From NCBI GenBank assembly GCA_022424925.1, contig JAKMGM010000113.1, positions 1-39,942 of the forward strand: a stretch of DNA of 39,942 nt, in the 5' to 3' direction. This document shows positions 1 to 8,852 of the stretch, in pieces (position 1 is the stretch's first letter; each line of letters begins with the position of its first letter). This DNA comes from Candidatus Poseidoniaceae archaeon. Lineage in GTDB: Archaea > Thermoplasmatota > Poseidoniia > Poseidoniales > Poseidoniaceae. The notes under the pieces were generated by a model. It ran no database searches. It was given only the letters and a program-made list of their open reading frames with translations, and had not been told where the DNA came from. Both the position numbers and the translations under genes were made by a program.

Positions 1-813
1 GTTACGGTGCATGTACCGTTTCCCATTGAAAGCGCAGATGTCGCATTTGAGGCCATCATGGCGGGTGTGACGGAACGAACCGTTTTGGCCATGATTGACA
101 CTGTTACGAGCCCGACTGGGTTGTTGATGCCGTTTGAACGGTTAACGAACGAACTCGAGGCGAAGGGGGTTTCAGTTTTGCTTGATGCCGCACACGGTAT
201 CGGCATGATACCTCTCGCTCTCGATGCATTGGGTGCGTCGTACGTAACAAGCAATTGCCACAAGTGGTTGTGTGCGCCGAAAGGCTCGGCTTTCCTCCAT
301 GTTCGAAAAGATGTGCAGCACCGCATTCACCCCCTCACGATAAGCCACGGCATGACGTTTCCTTTGGGCGATACAACCCGCTTTCGTCATGAGTTTGATT
401 GGACGGGAACTCGAGATATATCCGCAGCATGCTCAATTCCTGCCACCATAGAATACATGGAAAACATGGTCGAAGGCGGTTGGCCAGCCATCATGCAACA
501 CAATCACAATTTGGCCGTTGAGGGGCGACGTATTCTCTGTGAACGCCTTGGAATTGAAGCGCCGTGCCCAGACGATATGATTGCTAGCATTGCCACCTTG
601 CCGCTTCCAGACGAGCATCAAGACGGTGGAATGCCGTTGCACGAACCCGACCCGTTGCACAAGGTCTTGCAAGACACGTACGGGATTCAAGTCCCTGTTT
701 GGTCTTGGGAGTCACCAAAAGGGCGCTACATTCGAATTTCTGCTCAACTCTACAATCACGTTGACGAATACCACTATCTTGCTGATGCACTTGCTGAAGA
801 GCTTGGTGTTTAA
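1..813 (+). CDS. Class V aminotransferase, 5'-truncated (isopenicillin-N epimerase-like)
   Basis: This is the C-terminal part of a PLP-dependent class V aminotransferase of the CefD/NifS-like fold. The reading frame is open to the left edge, so the true start lies outside the window; the GTG at 7 is just an internal valine. Visible motifs are the DAAHGIG stretch, where the Asp contacts the PLP pyridine nitrogen, and SNCHKW, whose Lys codon at 262-264 is the expected Schiff-base lysine. TGTRD follows further on. The N-terminal part of the large domain is missing. Family knowledge suggests a cysteine desulfurase-like, epimerase-like or transaminase reaction; the substrate cannot be told. Its TAA stop directly abuts the stop of the convergent DsrE-like gene. 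Confidence 0.85.
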   Translation, partial: VTVHVPFPIESADVAFEAIMAGVTERTVLAMIDTVTSPTGLLMPFERLTNELEAKGVSVLLDAAHGIGMIPLALDALGASYVTSNCHKWLCAPKGSAFLHVRKDVQHRIHPLTISHGMTFPLGDTTRFRHEFDWTGTRDISAACSIPATIEYMENMVEGGWPAIMQHNHNLAVEGRRILCERLGIEAPCPDDMIASIATLPLPDEHQDGGMPLHEPDPLHKVLQDTYGIQVPVWSWESPKGRYIRISAQLYNHVDEYHYLADALAEELGV

Positions 814-1167
814 TCAGAAAGTGAGGACTTTCTCACTGTCCTGAACCCATGCTGAACATTCAGCCATGGTCGAGAATTGTGCACCTTCGTAATACGGTTG
901 ACCCTTGAGCACACCACAACGGTTCTGACAGGTTCCGCAAACTTTGACCGGTACGCCATTGGCAATCAGTTCCTTGGTCATTGCAACCATGTCTTCAATT
1001 CCTTCCGGCGGTACTATGCCATCACGCGCTAAATCTACGCTATCGTTCATCAAAAACAACCGTACCTCCACACCGTCGTTGTTCAATTGACGTGCTAATC
1101 GAAGTGCGTTCCATGTTATGTCGGTTCCGTCATACGGTTGTCGGTTGAGAATGATGAGCGTAGCCAT
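814..1167 (-). CDS. DsrE/DsrF-like small sulfur-relay family protein
   Basis: A protein of about 117 residues starting MATLIILNRQPYDGTD. The Rossmann-like beta-alpha opening and the layout (small N-terminal strand, a helix with NALRLA, a VEVRLFLMND strand, and a Cys-containing VKVCGTCQNRCG segment) match the DsrE/DsrF/YchN family. These are cytoplasmic sulfur-relay or redox proteins that often form homo-oligomers. The three clustered cysteines are candidate persulfide carriers. The open frame extends upstream to 1323, but that would overlap the divergent exporter gene and adds a basic stretch without family character, so I prefer the ATG at 1165-1167. The partner pathway is not evident. Confidence 0.75.
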   Translation of the reverse strand: MATLIILNRQPYDGTDITWNALRLARQLNNDGVEVRLFLMNDSVDLARDGIVPPEGIEDMVAMTKELIANGVPVKVCGTCQNRCGVLKGQPYYEGAQFSTMAECSAWVQDSEKVLTF

Positions 1168-1245
1168 GAAGACTCGATACAGGCACAGTGCTTGAAACCA
1201 ACGCTGAGATTTGGCGCGGCCTTGCAAACATGAGTTCAAAAGGTG

Positions 1246-4200
1246 ATGGCCAAACCAGCGGATATGGGAAGGTCGTTTGCTGATTTTGCGAATTGGCTTA
1301 TTCCGCATCGTAAACGCGTCCACATAGCCGTCTTTTTGCTCACGCTGCTGATGATTCCAGGCGTATTAACGGCACTCCAACCCATTGACATGGAATCCTA
1401 TGAAATGGATTCGCCAGAACTTGAAGCCCAATCTATCATCGACAATGAGTTCGCGAACTCTGAAATCATTCTCGGTTTCCTCGTATCGGCACGTGACCCT
1501 ACGCAGGTGCCGCCTATTGAAGAATGGACACCAGTCCCTCGAATGAGCGATGGCGCACCGGATTATGCATCACTGCCGAGCGCTACTGAAATGCTCGATT
1601 CAGGAGAGCCTTGGGGCGGCATAAATGCTCCAACCGCCGGCATCATGAACTTGACACTGCTGCAAGAAATCGACGCCAAAGTTGACCTTGTTCAAGACCA
1701 TCCGCTCAGTAAAGCGATGAAACCGCTGGTGAACGATGTAACCGGCAACCAGGCTCCCGGTGCAATATCGCTCTCCGACCACTTCCGTGGTTTCATGAAC
1801 GGCTCCTCGATTTTGACACAACCCGGCCTTACTACGCTTGGAATCGTGACTGAACCTCCAACCAACTGGACCGATTGCGGTGTACTCGAATGTCTCGAGT
1901 TTGACGATGAAAATGTAACGCAGCAACACATTGATCTTGCAGCATCACGAATGGCTGAAGCTTCCAACAACAACTTCCTTCGCTGGCTTTCACTCGACCG
2001 AGGCTTTGTCGCCGATATGAACGCACTGCAAACAGGTCCAGTTGGAGGCTCTCTCAACAGCAACGGTACTTGGGAAAACGCCTTTTTTGCTACCGGTCGA
2101 TGGTCTGCCTCTTCGACATGGTTACTCGTTCAGTTTGACCGAGGGGTACTCGAAGAAATGGGTTGGGAAGTGATTTGGAAAGATTCACTCCAAGAGAAAA
2201 GCCTCGATTTTTCCGATGACGGTATCAAAATAGGTGGGTATCGTGTTGCAGACGGCTCGCTTGTTCTTCACCCGCCACAGTACACAGAAGAGTATTGTCT
2301 TGAACAAATGGAAGAGGGAGCAGGGTGCTCGACAGAATGGTCGTACATGGACCTTGAAGGCCATCTGCGTTCCAACGACCGAACCACGATAACGCTCTTG
2401 CTTGGACAGGGTGTCAATGTCGAAGTGAACAGGGAATTGCAAGCAAGTGGAGGATTGGTTCTGCTGATGGGGCTTGCTATTGTTGGGTTGCTCTATGTCA
2501 GTCTGCGAAGGGTTTCAGACGTCATTATCGTCATGTTTGCTCTAGGTACTGCCCTCGTGTGGATGCAGGGTATGATTGGACACTTCTCAAGCCTCACTTC
2601 TTGGTTTGGCTTCTCGCTCATTGCTCGTTCCCAATTTTCTAATCTGTTACCAATTCTCGTTCTTGCGCTCGGCATCGACGACAGTTTACACGCGCTGCAC
2701 CGCTACAAGGAAGAGCGCAGCAAATCGCGCACGCCCGAACAAGCAGCACAAACAACCCTGCAACGTGTTGGCCGTGCCATCATGCTCACTTCTTTGACGA
2801 CGATGGCTGCCTTTGCAGCCAATCTTTTCAGCGACATTGCTGTGCTTCGTTCGTTTGGGATCGAAGCCGCACTTGGCATTTTCTCAGCCTTCCTCTTGAC
2901 CGGATTGTGGGTTCCACTGATCCGCCTGTCAGTAGACAAATGGATGCAGGAACGTAACAAGAACATCGAAGAATCAGGCGATGTCACGCACCTCATTCCT
3001 GAGCCGTGGCTGAAGAAAATTTCAGTCACTTCTGGTACCTTCAAAAACTCGGTTATCATTGCTTCGATTGCGTTTCTTCTAACGGTTCCGGCCGCCTGGG
3101 GAATGGCGCAATTGGAGGGCGATTTCGCCGTCGAAGATTTCCTTGACGAGCGCTCAGATTTCGCTATAGGGGTTCAAGAGATATCCCAACGCTTTGCTGA
3201 TGAAGGTGAGCCTGCATACTTGCTCATTGAAGGAGATATACTCGACCCGGCGGTGTTTGCTGCTATCGACACCTTCCGGCAAGACATGGATGCATTACCC
3301 GAAGGCGTGCCAGACAAGATAACACGGCAACCTGATGGAACCATTGACATTCTTGCTTTGGACGAAATGGTGCTTGCGGCTCAGGGTTCACTCGTACTTG
3401 ATTCAACGCCGTTTGAAGAAGCAGGATGGGTCGTCAACCAGACCGGTCACGGCATGAATTGTTCAGATGCAAGCAACGGCCCGCTGATGGATTTGACCGA
3501 CCGCGATTGTCTCTCGTTCTTTTACGGCTTCCTGTCGCTGAACGGCGTTCCTGGCGTCGGCCCGATTCCAGATATCCCCCCAAGTATAGTTGCGCTCTAT
3601 ATCGCACCTGAAGTCGAACTGGACCCGACGCAGCCTTGGTTGGACATCAACGGCGAACCTGCTGCTTACGATCGAATGTTAATCCGATTTGGAATGACTG
3701 CTCCAGAGGATTTCCCAGGAATGGCTGGAGGCATGGAAGAGGTATGGCGTGACCTCTCATCGTTCACGAATCTCTCCACTGGCGACCGTTTCGAAGCCGG
3801 TGAACCCAGTGAAGACAAACCACTGACATGGGTGATGACCACCGGTCGCCCAGTAACCCGTTTTGTTGCTTCGACGACGATGCAGGATGAAATGCAATCT
3901 TCGCTTTTACTCGGTTCGCTGTTTGTTTTCATCACGCTTTCAATCGGCTTCAAGTCGTTCAAACAAGCCAGCGTCACACTTGTTCCAATCTTGCTGGTGG
4001 TTGTTTGGTTGTACGGTCTCATGTACATGGCCGGTTCATCGCTGAACATTGTCACCGTTACGATTGCTACCATATCGCTCGGCGTTGGGATCGACTATTG
4101 TATCCACGTCACTGAACGGTATCGCGAAGGGAGAGAATCAGGTGAGACACACCATGAAGCCCTTGTTGGCATCGGTGGGGCCTGCGGTTTGGCTTTGGTC

Positions 4201-4401
4201 GGAAGTGCTGCATCAGACATTGCAGGTTTCAGCGTTATTGCTTTGTCTCCAATGGGGCTGTTCAGTAATTTCGGAATATTCTCCGCTGCAATGATTGCCT
4301 TTTCTCTCATTGCCAGCCTTGTTCTCACCACAGCGGCTTTAGGCCTCATAGCCCGTACTCCGAATGCAGAGGATGAGCACGATGGAAGTCCGGCCGCTTG
4401 A
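1246..4401 (+). CDS. RND superfamily (MMPL/SSD-like) exporter
   Basis: A large polytopic membrane protein of about 1051 residues. It has the duplicated RND plan: an N-terminal TM helix, a large extracytoplasmic loop, a block of five or six TMs, a second single TM with a second large loop, and a final TM block. The two halves carry related motifs, GIDDSLHALHRY near residue 480 and GVGIDYCIHVTERY near 945, typical of the sterol-sensing/MMPL type of RND protein rather than the AcrB type. Acidic residues in these TM motifs are the presumed proton path. The substrate is unknown; archaeal members are generally called predicted RND exporters. GTG 1243 and ATG 1246 are adjacent and ATG 1264 is an alternative. 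The 3' end overlaps the GNAT gene by 20 bases, suggesting co-transcription. Confidence 0.88.
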   Translation: MAKPADMGRSFADFANWLIPHRKRVHIAVFLLTLLMIPGVLTALQPIDMESYEMDSPELEAQSIIDNEFANSEIILGFLVSARDPTQVPPIEEWTPVPRMSDGAPDYASLPSATEMLDSGEPWGGINAPTAGIMNLTLLQEIDAKVDLVQDHPLSKAMKPLVNDVTGNQAPGAISLSDHFRGFMNGSSILTQPGLTTLGIVTEPPTNWTDCGVLECLEFDDENVTQQHIDLAASRMAEASNNNFLRWLSLDRGFVADMNALQTGPVGGSLNSNGTWENAFFATGRWSASSTWLLVQFDRGVLEEMGWEVIWKDSLQEKSLDFSDDGIKIGGYRVADGSLVLHPPQYTEEYCLEQMEEGAGCSTEWSYMDLEGHLRSNDRTTITLLLGQGVNVEVNRELQASGGLVLLMGLAIVGLLYVSLRRVSDVIIVMFALGTALVWMQGMIGHFSSLTSWFGFSLIARSQFSNLLPILVLALGIDDSLHALHRYKEERSKSRTPEQAAQTTLQRVGRAIMLTSLTTMAAFAANLFSDIAVLRSFGIEAALGIFSAFLLTGLWVPLIRLSVDKWMQERNKNIEESGDVTHLIPEPWLKKISVTSGTFKNSVIIASIAFLLTVPAAWGMAQLEGDFAVEDFLDERSDFAIGVQEISQRFADEGEPAYLLIEGDILDPAVFAAIDTFRQDMDALPEGVPDKITRQPDGTIDILALDEMVLAAQGSLVLDSTPFEEAGWVVNQTGHGMNCSDASNGPLMDLTDRDCLSFFYGFLSLNGVPGVGPIPDIPPSIVALYIAPEVELDPTQPWLDINGEPAAYDRMLIRFGMTAPEDFPGMAGGMEEVWRDLSSFTNLSTGDRFEAGEPSEDKPLTWVMTTGRPVTRFVASTTMQDEMQSSLLLGSLFVFITLSIGFKSFKQASVTLVPILLVVVWLYGLMYMAGSSLNIVTVTIATISLGVGIDYCIHVTERYREGRESGETHHEALVGIGGACGLALVGSAASDIAGFSVIALSPMGLFSNFGIFSAAMIAFSLIASLVLTTAALGLIARTPNAEDEHDGSPAA

Positions 4402-4855
4402 AACAGCTGATGTCGAATTGGCTTGGAACATTAACGAACAGGGCTTACCCGGGACAGGTAAAGTTTCACTCGACGAGTTTTCTGACATACTTTCGTTGTG
4501 CGAGTATGCTATTGGCGCGTTTGAGAGTCAGCAACTGCTCGGTTTCGTCCTCTGCTTGGCGCCGGGAACCAGATATGGCAGCCTCAATTATGGTTGGTTC
4601 AATGAGCGTTTTTCAGAATTTCTCTATGTTGACCGTATTGCTGTAGCCCTCACTCATCGAGATAGAGGCATTGGCTCCATGCTGTACAACAGTGTATTCC
4701 TTCGAGCCGGCGTGCAGAAAATCCCCGTCGTCGCTGAAGTGAATCGAACACCTCCAAACCCCGGTTCACTTCGCTTCCACAAGCGGCATGGCTTCGAACG
4801 AGTTGGTGAGTTCCATCATGATTCGAAATCTGTAGTAATGCTGCTGCGTCGCTAA
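4382..4855 (+). CDS. GNAT family N-acetyltransferase
   Basis: A compact acetyltransferase of about 157 residues. The acetyl-CoA loop is seen as HRDRGIGSMLY (Q/RxxGxG/A type) in the middle of the protein, followed by a strand with VAEVNRTPPNPGSLRFHKRHGF and a C-terminal strand. The conserved NRTPPNPGS segment resembles the COG3818-type predicted acetyltransferases. It transfers an acetyl group from acetyl-CoA to an unidentified amine. Three in-frame ATGs lie at 4364, 4373 and 4382. I chose 4382 because an AGAGG Shine-Dalgarno-like sequence ends about 9 bases upstream. It overlaps the exporter gene and is probably its operon partner, though a functional link is inference. Confidence 0.82.
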   Translation: MEVRPLETADVELAWNINEQGLPGTGKVSLDEFSDILSLCEYAIGAFESQQLLGFVLCLAPGTRYGSLNYGWFNERFSEFLYVDRIAVALTHRDRGIGSMLYNSVFLRAGVQKIPVVAEVNRTPPNPGSLRFHKRHGFERVGEFHHDSKSVVMLLRR

Positions 4856-4917
4856 AAATAAGTAGTTTTTTCGATGAACGGAGTAGTGTTTAAGAGGATG
4901 ATACAATTTCCAAGAAC

Positions 4918-5388
4918 ATGGAAGATGGTGGCTCTTCGGATTCGAAGAAGCCGCCCGAAACCGTTTTGATTCAACCCTCGAATCCTGCGCCAGTTCATCT
5001 TAGCGGCGAAATCTCATCACCGCTCGCCTACAATCCCCAACTTCAGGGCAATACGCTCCCTCTTCCAAACGACGGCAAACCATCGATTTACACGTTTTTC
5101 ATATCGTTACTTGGCATCATTGTATCAACCGGCTATGTTTTTTTGAGCGCAAATGTGGGCATGGGTTCGAGCTTTGACGAGGAAATCGCTTGTTGTCTTC
5201 TTTGTAACGGAAATGCGCTTGGAATGGTCGGCATAGGAACATATTTAGTTCAAAGAGGAAATTGGGAATCGACTCAAAATCATACATTTTCGAGGACATT
5301 GTCGCACATCATTGCTGCTCTTTTGTTCCTTGTATCTGGACTCTTCTTCTTCCTATGGATTACATTTTCGGGCGATTTGTTCTACTAA
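4918..5388 (+). CDS. Small three-TM membrane protein, unknown
   Basis: A protein of 156 residues not recognised as a known family. The first 55 or so residues are polar and proline-rich, as expected for a disordered cytoplasmic tail. Three hydrophobic segments follow, at about 60-83, 92-112 and 128-150. Two cysteines (CCLLC cluster) precede TM2. No catalytic motif is visible. The 62-base gap from the GNAT gene contains no clear ribosome site. It may be a lineage-specific membrane protein; its overall TM arrangement and amino-acid composition support a real gene, but there is no function to offer. Confidence 0.6.
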   Translation: MEDGGSSDSKKPPETVLIQPSNPAPVHLSGEISSPLAYNPQLQGNTLPLPNDGKPSIYTFFISLLGIIVSTGYVFLSANVGMGSSFDEEIACCLLCNGNALGMVGIGTYLVQRGNWESTQNHTFSRTLSHIIAALLFLVSGLFFFLWITFSGDLFY

Positions 5389-5471
5389 ATTCAATATCGG
5401 TGAGTTCATCAATGAGAGGTTTCAGGGTGTGCTGCTGTCTTTGGGGTTGACCCCGGGTTAGTGGTGATTGT

Positions 5472-7229
5472 ATGGCCGAAAAAACACCTTCTGAAAACGA
5501 TGATGCTGATGAGGATTGGATGAAGTATGCCAATGCTGGTTTTGGAGAAACAGATTATTCGTTATGGGATGAGGAGAGTGCCGATCTAGAGCAACCCGTG
5601 AACGATGATGAATGGGACCAAGATTTCGAATCGCCAGACCAACTCAGTACGCACATGGAGGAAATCCCCCGTGCTCCATCTCCTGCAGGCCATAAACATC
5701 TGGTACGAATTGGAACATGTGACCACTGTCTCGGCCGATTGGGTGGAAAGAAACGATTTGAGCAGAGTATCGAAGAATCTGGGGTTGAAATCCGTGCAGT
5801 TGTTACTGAACGAGATTCGCACTTATCCAATGCACGCATAGACGAGCCTCTCTGTCCTTTTTGTGAAAACTTGTATGAAGAATCAGCGCTGCTCGCTGAC
5901 ATCATCTTCGATTCAATTTCGCCGTATGAACTCTCAAGATTGCAACTCGGAGCCCGTATTCCAAAGGACCAAATGGAAGAGGAAGAGGAAATGAGAAAAC
6001 GCTACGGAGCCGGCGGTTCCGATCCGCTCAAGAGTGGACTCGTGAAAGCGATTGCACATCACCTCAACACTCGACTTGAAGGCATTACTTTAGTCAATGA
6101 TAAACCCCAAGTCCTTGCGCTCATTGACGTGTTAACACTCACGGTCGAACTTGATATCCGTGCGCATTACCTTTACGGACGATACCTCAAACTCGAACGA
6201 GGCATTCCCCAAACTCGTTGGCCGTGTAGGGCATGCAAAGGCCGTGGATGCCAACGCTGCGAACAAACTGGCCTCCAATACAAGAAAAGCGTTCAAGATC
6301 TGATAGGTAATCCCTTACTCGAACTTTTTGATGCGAAAGAACACGCCTTCCATGGCATGGGTCGCGAAGATATCGATGTCCGTTGTATGGGCCGAGGCCG
6401 TCCGTTTGTCATCGAAATGAAAGAACCTAAAATTCGCTCTGTCGATACGGTGAAAGCGATGAACATCATCAATGAGGCAGCCGAAGGTAGCATACAAATC
6501 ACAGGCCTTCGTGATTCAAACAGAAGCGAGGTCGTCCGTGTTAAGGATACGCCTGCCGAAAAATCCTACACGATACGCTTCCGAATATTGCCACTGAGTG
6601 AAGCAGAAATGTCAGTGCTGACCGCACCTGTTGATTTGACACACGTCGATGTGCAGGAACGAGGCGGCAAAGGGAAAAAGAAGTCTTCGAAGAGAAAGCG
6701 TCGTGGCGACCGTAAAAATGACCACAAGAAGCCGCTTCCTTCGGTCATCGATGTGCCTGTGGGCCCCGATGAAGCAACATTAACGGCAATGAAGAAACTC
6801 GAACTTGTTGCACTTGCTGAAGAGATGAACCTCAAGAAGTCGGGTACGAAACCGCAAATCATTGAACGTATACTCTCGACAGGTCCACCTGCCCCCACAT
6901 ACCTGGACCTACCAGAAAACGAGGAAATCTTGGAAACCATCAAAGCACTTTCTGGCGTTAAATTAGCGCAACGAACCCCGGAACGCGTCGCTCACCGGAG
7001 AGCGGACCTTATTCGGCGCCGGACCGTATATGAAACGTCAAATCCACGCATTGAAACGATGGAAGACGGGGTACGCGAAGTCGAGTTCACCTTACGCTGC
7101 GAATCAGGGACGTATGTCAAAGAAACAGTCCATGGCGATGGAGGCCGAACACAGCCAAGTCTATCCACACTCATCAAAGCAAAATGCGAGGTTTTGTGGC
7201 TCGATGTCGGTGATATTCACGCAGATTGA
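5472..7229 (+). CDS. pus10: tRNA pseudouridine synthase Pus10 with SAP-like insertion
   Basis: An archaeal Pus10 homologue (tRNA psi54/psi55 synthase) of 585 residues, longer than the usual 400-odd. Residues 1-70 are an acidic low-complexity extension. A zinc-ribbon follows (CDHCLGR, then CPFC), then the THUMP-like RNA-binding region and a Cys knuckle (CRACKGRGCQRC). The catalytic core includes GREDIDVR, with Asp300 the expected catalytic aspartate. The QRTPERVAHRRADL motif near residue 500 and the closing SGTYVKE motif belong to the same fold. Between roughly residues 396 and 480 lies an extra Lys/Arg-rich linker followed by a SAP-like helix pair (434-470). A GGTGAT ribosome site precedes the ATG. 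Its position ahead of rpl21e agrees with archaeal gene order. Confidence 0.93.
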   Translation: MAEKTPSENDDADEDWMKYANAGFGETDYSLWDEESADLEQPVNDDEWDQDFESPDQLSTHMEEIPRAPSPAGHKHLVRIGTCDHCLGRLGGKKRFEQSIEESGVEIRAVVTERDSHLSNARIDEPLCPFCENLYEESALLADIIFDSISPYELSRLQLGARIPKDQMEEEEEMRKRYGAGGSDPLKSGLVKAIAHHLNTRLEGITLVNDKPQVLALIDVLTLTVELDIRAHYLYGRYLKLERGIPQTRWPCRACKGRGCQRCEQTGLQYKKSVQDLIGNPLLELFDAKEHAFHGMGREDIDVRCMGRGRPFVIEMKEPKIRSVDTVKAMNIINEAAEGSIQITGLRDSNRSEVVRVKDTPAEKSYTIRFRILPLSEAEMSVLTAPVDLTHVDVQERGGKGKKKSSKRKRRGDRKNDHKKPLPSVIDVPVGPDEATLTAMKKLELVALAEEMNLKKSGTKPQIIERILSTGPPAPTYLDLPENEEILETIKALSGVKLAQRTPERVAHRRADLIRRRTVYETSNPRIETMEDGVREVEFTLRCESGTYVKETVHGDGGRTQPSLSTLIKAKCEVLWLDVGDIHAD

Positions 7230-7294
7230 ACCTTCATAACGAGTGTTTTGAGGATGTTTTTCTACATTCAGCCCCTCTTTCATCCGTCGCGGTG

Positions 7295-7302
7295 CTTATA
7301 TG
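7295..7302 (+). promoter_or_regulatory. TATA-like element upstream of the L21e operon
   Basis: CTTATATG lies 71 bases before the L21e start, in the longest gap of this gene cluster (7230-7372). Archaeal TATA boxes sit about 25 bases before the transcription start, so a start near 7326 with a 45-50 base leader is plausible. The leader carries a strong AGGAGG ribosome site just before the ATG. The call rests only on sequence likeness and position. Confidence 0.5.
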
Positions 7303-7372
7303 GGAAAGGTAGGTCGCCAAACTGCTCCGAAGATGCGTTACGCAGACACGGGGCTTACAGGAGGCGACAAAC

Positions 7373-7663
7373 ATGAAGCGATCCAAAGGACTGAGAGTCG
7401 GTACAAGAAGCGTCCTGCGTCGACGCAAGTCGGAACGTAGCCGTGTAAACATCAGCCGCGTTATGCACGACTATCAAGAAGGCGACCGAGTGGCTATTGT
7501 CCTTGATGGCGGTCAACAAATGGGCATGCCCCACCGCCGTTTCAACGGTCGAACAGGATTCATCCAGAAGCGCCAAGGTGTCGCTTGGGTTGTTGCAGTC
7601 AAAGACGGTAACATGCCAAAGACAGTCATCGCTCGCCCAGAGCATTTGCGCCCACTCGAATGA
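7373..7663 (+). CDS. rpl21e: 50S ribosomal protein L21e
   Basis: A basic protein of 96 residues, the normal size for the archaeal/eukaryal large-subunit protein L21e. Diagnostic segments are the basic N-terminus (MKRSKGLRVGTR), the SH3-like beta-barrel stretch YQEGDRVAIVLDG, HRRFNGRTGFI and the C-terminal ARPEHLRPL. It has a strong AGGAGG ribosome site and its own probable promoter. It heads a tight run with rpoF, the DUF655 gene and ksgA. This arrangement is widely conserved in archaea and ties ribosome production to transcription and rRNA maturation. Confidence 0.97.
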   Translation: MKRSKGLRVGTRSVLRRRKSERSRVNISRVMHDYQEGDRVAIVLDGGQQMGMPHRRFNGRTGFIQKRQGVAWVVAVKDGNMPKTVIARPEHLRPLE

Positions 7664-7672
7664 GGAATTACC

Positions 7673-8035
7673 ATGACTGAAGAAGAGCGATTTGTTGACT
7701 TTGCTACCGTGCGAACAATGCTTTTGGAAGCTGAAAAGCGCCGAAAGAACCTCACCTATGAGCAAAAAGCTGCATTGCAGCACGCTGAATGGGCCGCTAG
7801 CGATGCACGTAACGGATTCAAGACAGACCCCGAAGTCTTTCAACAATTGAAAGATGCTCTTTGTGAAGTAAAAACACTTTCATCCCTGCCGCATCTGGCT
7901 GCAAAGTTGGCTGAATTGATGCCGTTGTACCCCAATGATGTCAAGGCGGTATTGGCCTCCGAACGAAAGACTATTCCAGACGACGAAATCAACTCTGTGT
8001 TGGAAATTGTTCGTCAACACATCGGTTTCGAGTGA
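7673..8035 (+). CDS. rpoF: DNA-directed RNA polymerase subunit F (Rpb4 family)
   Basis: A protein of 120 residues matching archaeal RpoF/Rpb4, which pairs with RpoE (Rpb7) to form the polymerase stalk. Features are an N-terminal acidic and hydrophobic segment with TVRTMLLEAEKRR, the YEQKAALQHAEW helix, and a C-terminal HRDC-like helical domain around KAVLASERKTIPDDEINSVLEIV. It starts 9 bases after L21e, with GAGGAA as ribosome site. The neighbours L21e and DUF655 strongly support the call. Confidence 0.93.
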   Translation: MTEEERFVDFATVRTMLLEAEKRRKNLTYEQKAALQHAEWAASDARNGFKTDPEVFQQLKDALCEVKTLSSLPHLAAKLAELMPLYPNDVKAVLASERKTIPDDEINSVLEIVRQHIGFE

Positions 8036-8060
8036 AACTTATCCCGCAAGGTGATTGGAC

Positions 8061-8852
8061 ATGACCGGTGGACGAAAAGACCGTAACATCAAGTTAGGTG
8101 CTGGAAAGAAAAAGCCATCACCATCCACTGGCTCTACATCATGGTCGAGACCAGCTGAAGGACGTAAAGAAGTCGCTCCCGCCAAACCCCGGCAATCTCG
8201 GCCTCAACCTCAGCGCGATAACAACCGCCGGAACGATAACCGACGTGGCAATCAAAACCGTCAAGGCGGACGCCGTGGAAACCGAACATCGGGTCCACAG
8301 ACCAAATCTCCGCTTATGGAAGAGGATTGGGCTCGAGTCATCGATCATGACCAAACCCGAAACGAAATCGTTGCCGTCACTGAAGGAAAGATGCTCCTCT
8401 GCCGCCTCAAACCGAAACCAAACATAACGCCCTTACTCACCACCGCTCGCGTGTACATTGGTACCGATGAGAACCTTCGGGAGCACGTCGACCAAGTTCT
8501 CGGCATGACGAACATCGGCAGAGTTGCGAATCACGTGAAGGCCGACCTGCCGTTGGTGATTCAAATCTTCGTTGAAGAAAATGAGCAGCATTTCATTAGC
8601 GCCTTTTTCAATGTGGCCGGCAACATGTCCCTCAAACAACACGCCTTTGAATTACTTTCAGGCGTTGGTAACAAGAAGGCCATACAGATGGTTGAAGCAC
8701 GTGGCTCTTCAGGCTTCGAATCTTTGGAAGCCCTCAACGAAGCATGTAACATTGATGCCGGTGAACTGCTCGCAAAGCGTTTCCTTGCCGAATTGGATGA
8801 CAGGGAAATGCAACCGCGGCTTCTCGACCTGCTTTTGCCGGTGAAGGCATGA
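8061..8852 (+). CDS. DUF655 family RNA-binding protein
   Basis: A protein of about 263 residues belonging to the archaeal DUF655 family found between rpoF and ksgA. The first 95 residues are basic, Asn/Arg/Gly-rich and probably disordered (RRNDNRRGNQNRQGGRRG type), suggesting RNA contact. Then comes an OB-like beta domain from about residue 100 (VIDHDQTRNEIVAV) and a C-terminal helix-hairpin-helix region (SGVGNKKAIQMVEARG). The ATG at 8061 is preferred over the upstream TTG because GGTGATT sits at ribosome-site distance. The exact role is not established. Position suggests rRNA processing or ribosome assembly with KsgA. Confidence 0.9.
   Translation: MTGGRKDRNIKLGAGKKKPSPSTGSTSWSRPAEGRKEVAPAKPRQSRPQPQRDNNRRNDNRRGNQNRQGGRRGNRTSGPQTKSPLMEEDWARVIDHDQTRNEIVAVTEGKMLLCRLKPKPNITPLLTTARVYIGTDENLREHVDQVLGMTNIGRVANHVKADLPLVIQIFVEENEQHFISAFFNVAGNMSLKQHAFELLSGVGNKKAIQMVEARGSSGFESLEALNEACNIDAGELLAKRFLAELDDREMQPRLLDLLLPVKA

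Noticed and set aside
5443..5454. GGGG-TTGA-CCCC hairpin ahead of pus10
   Set aside because: Only four base pairs and close to the ribosome site; too weak to call a terminator or riboswitch.
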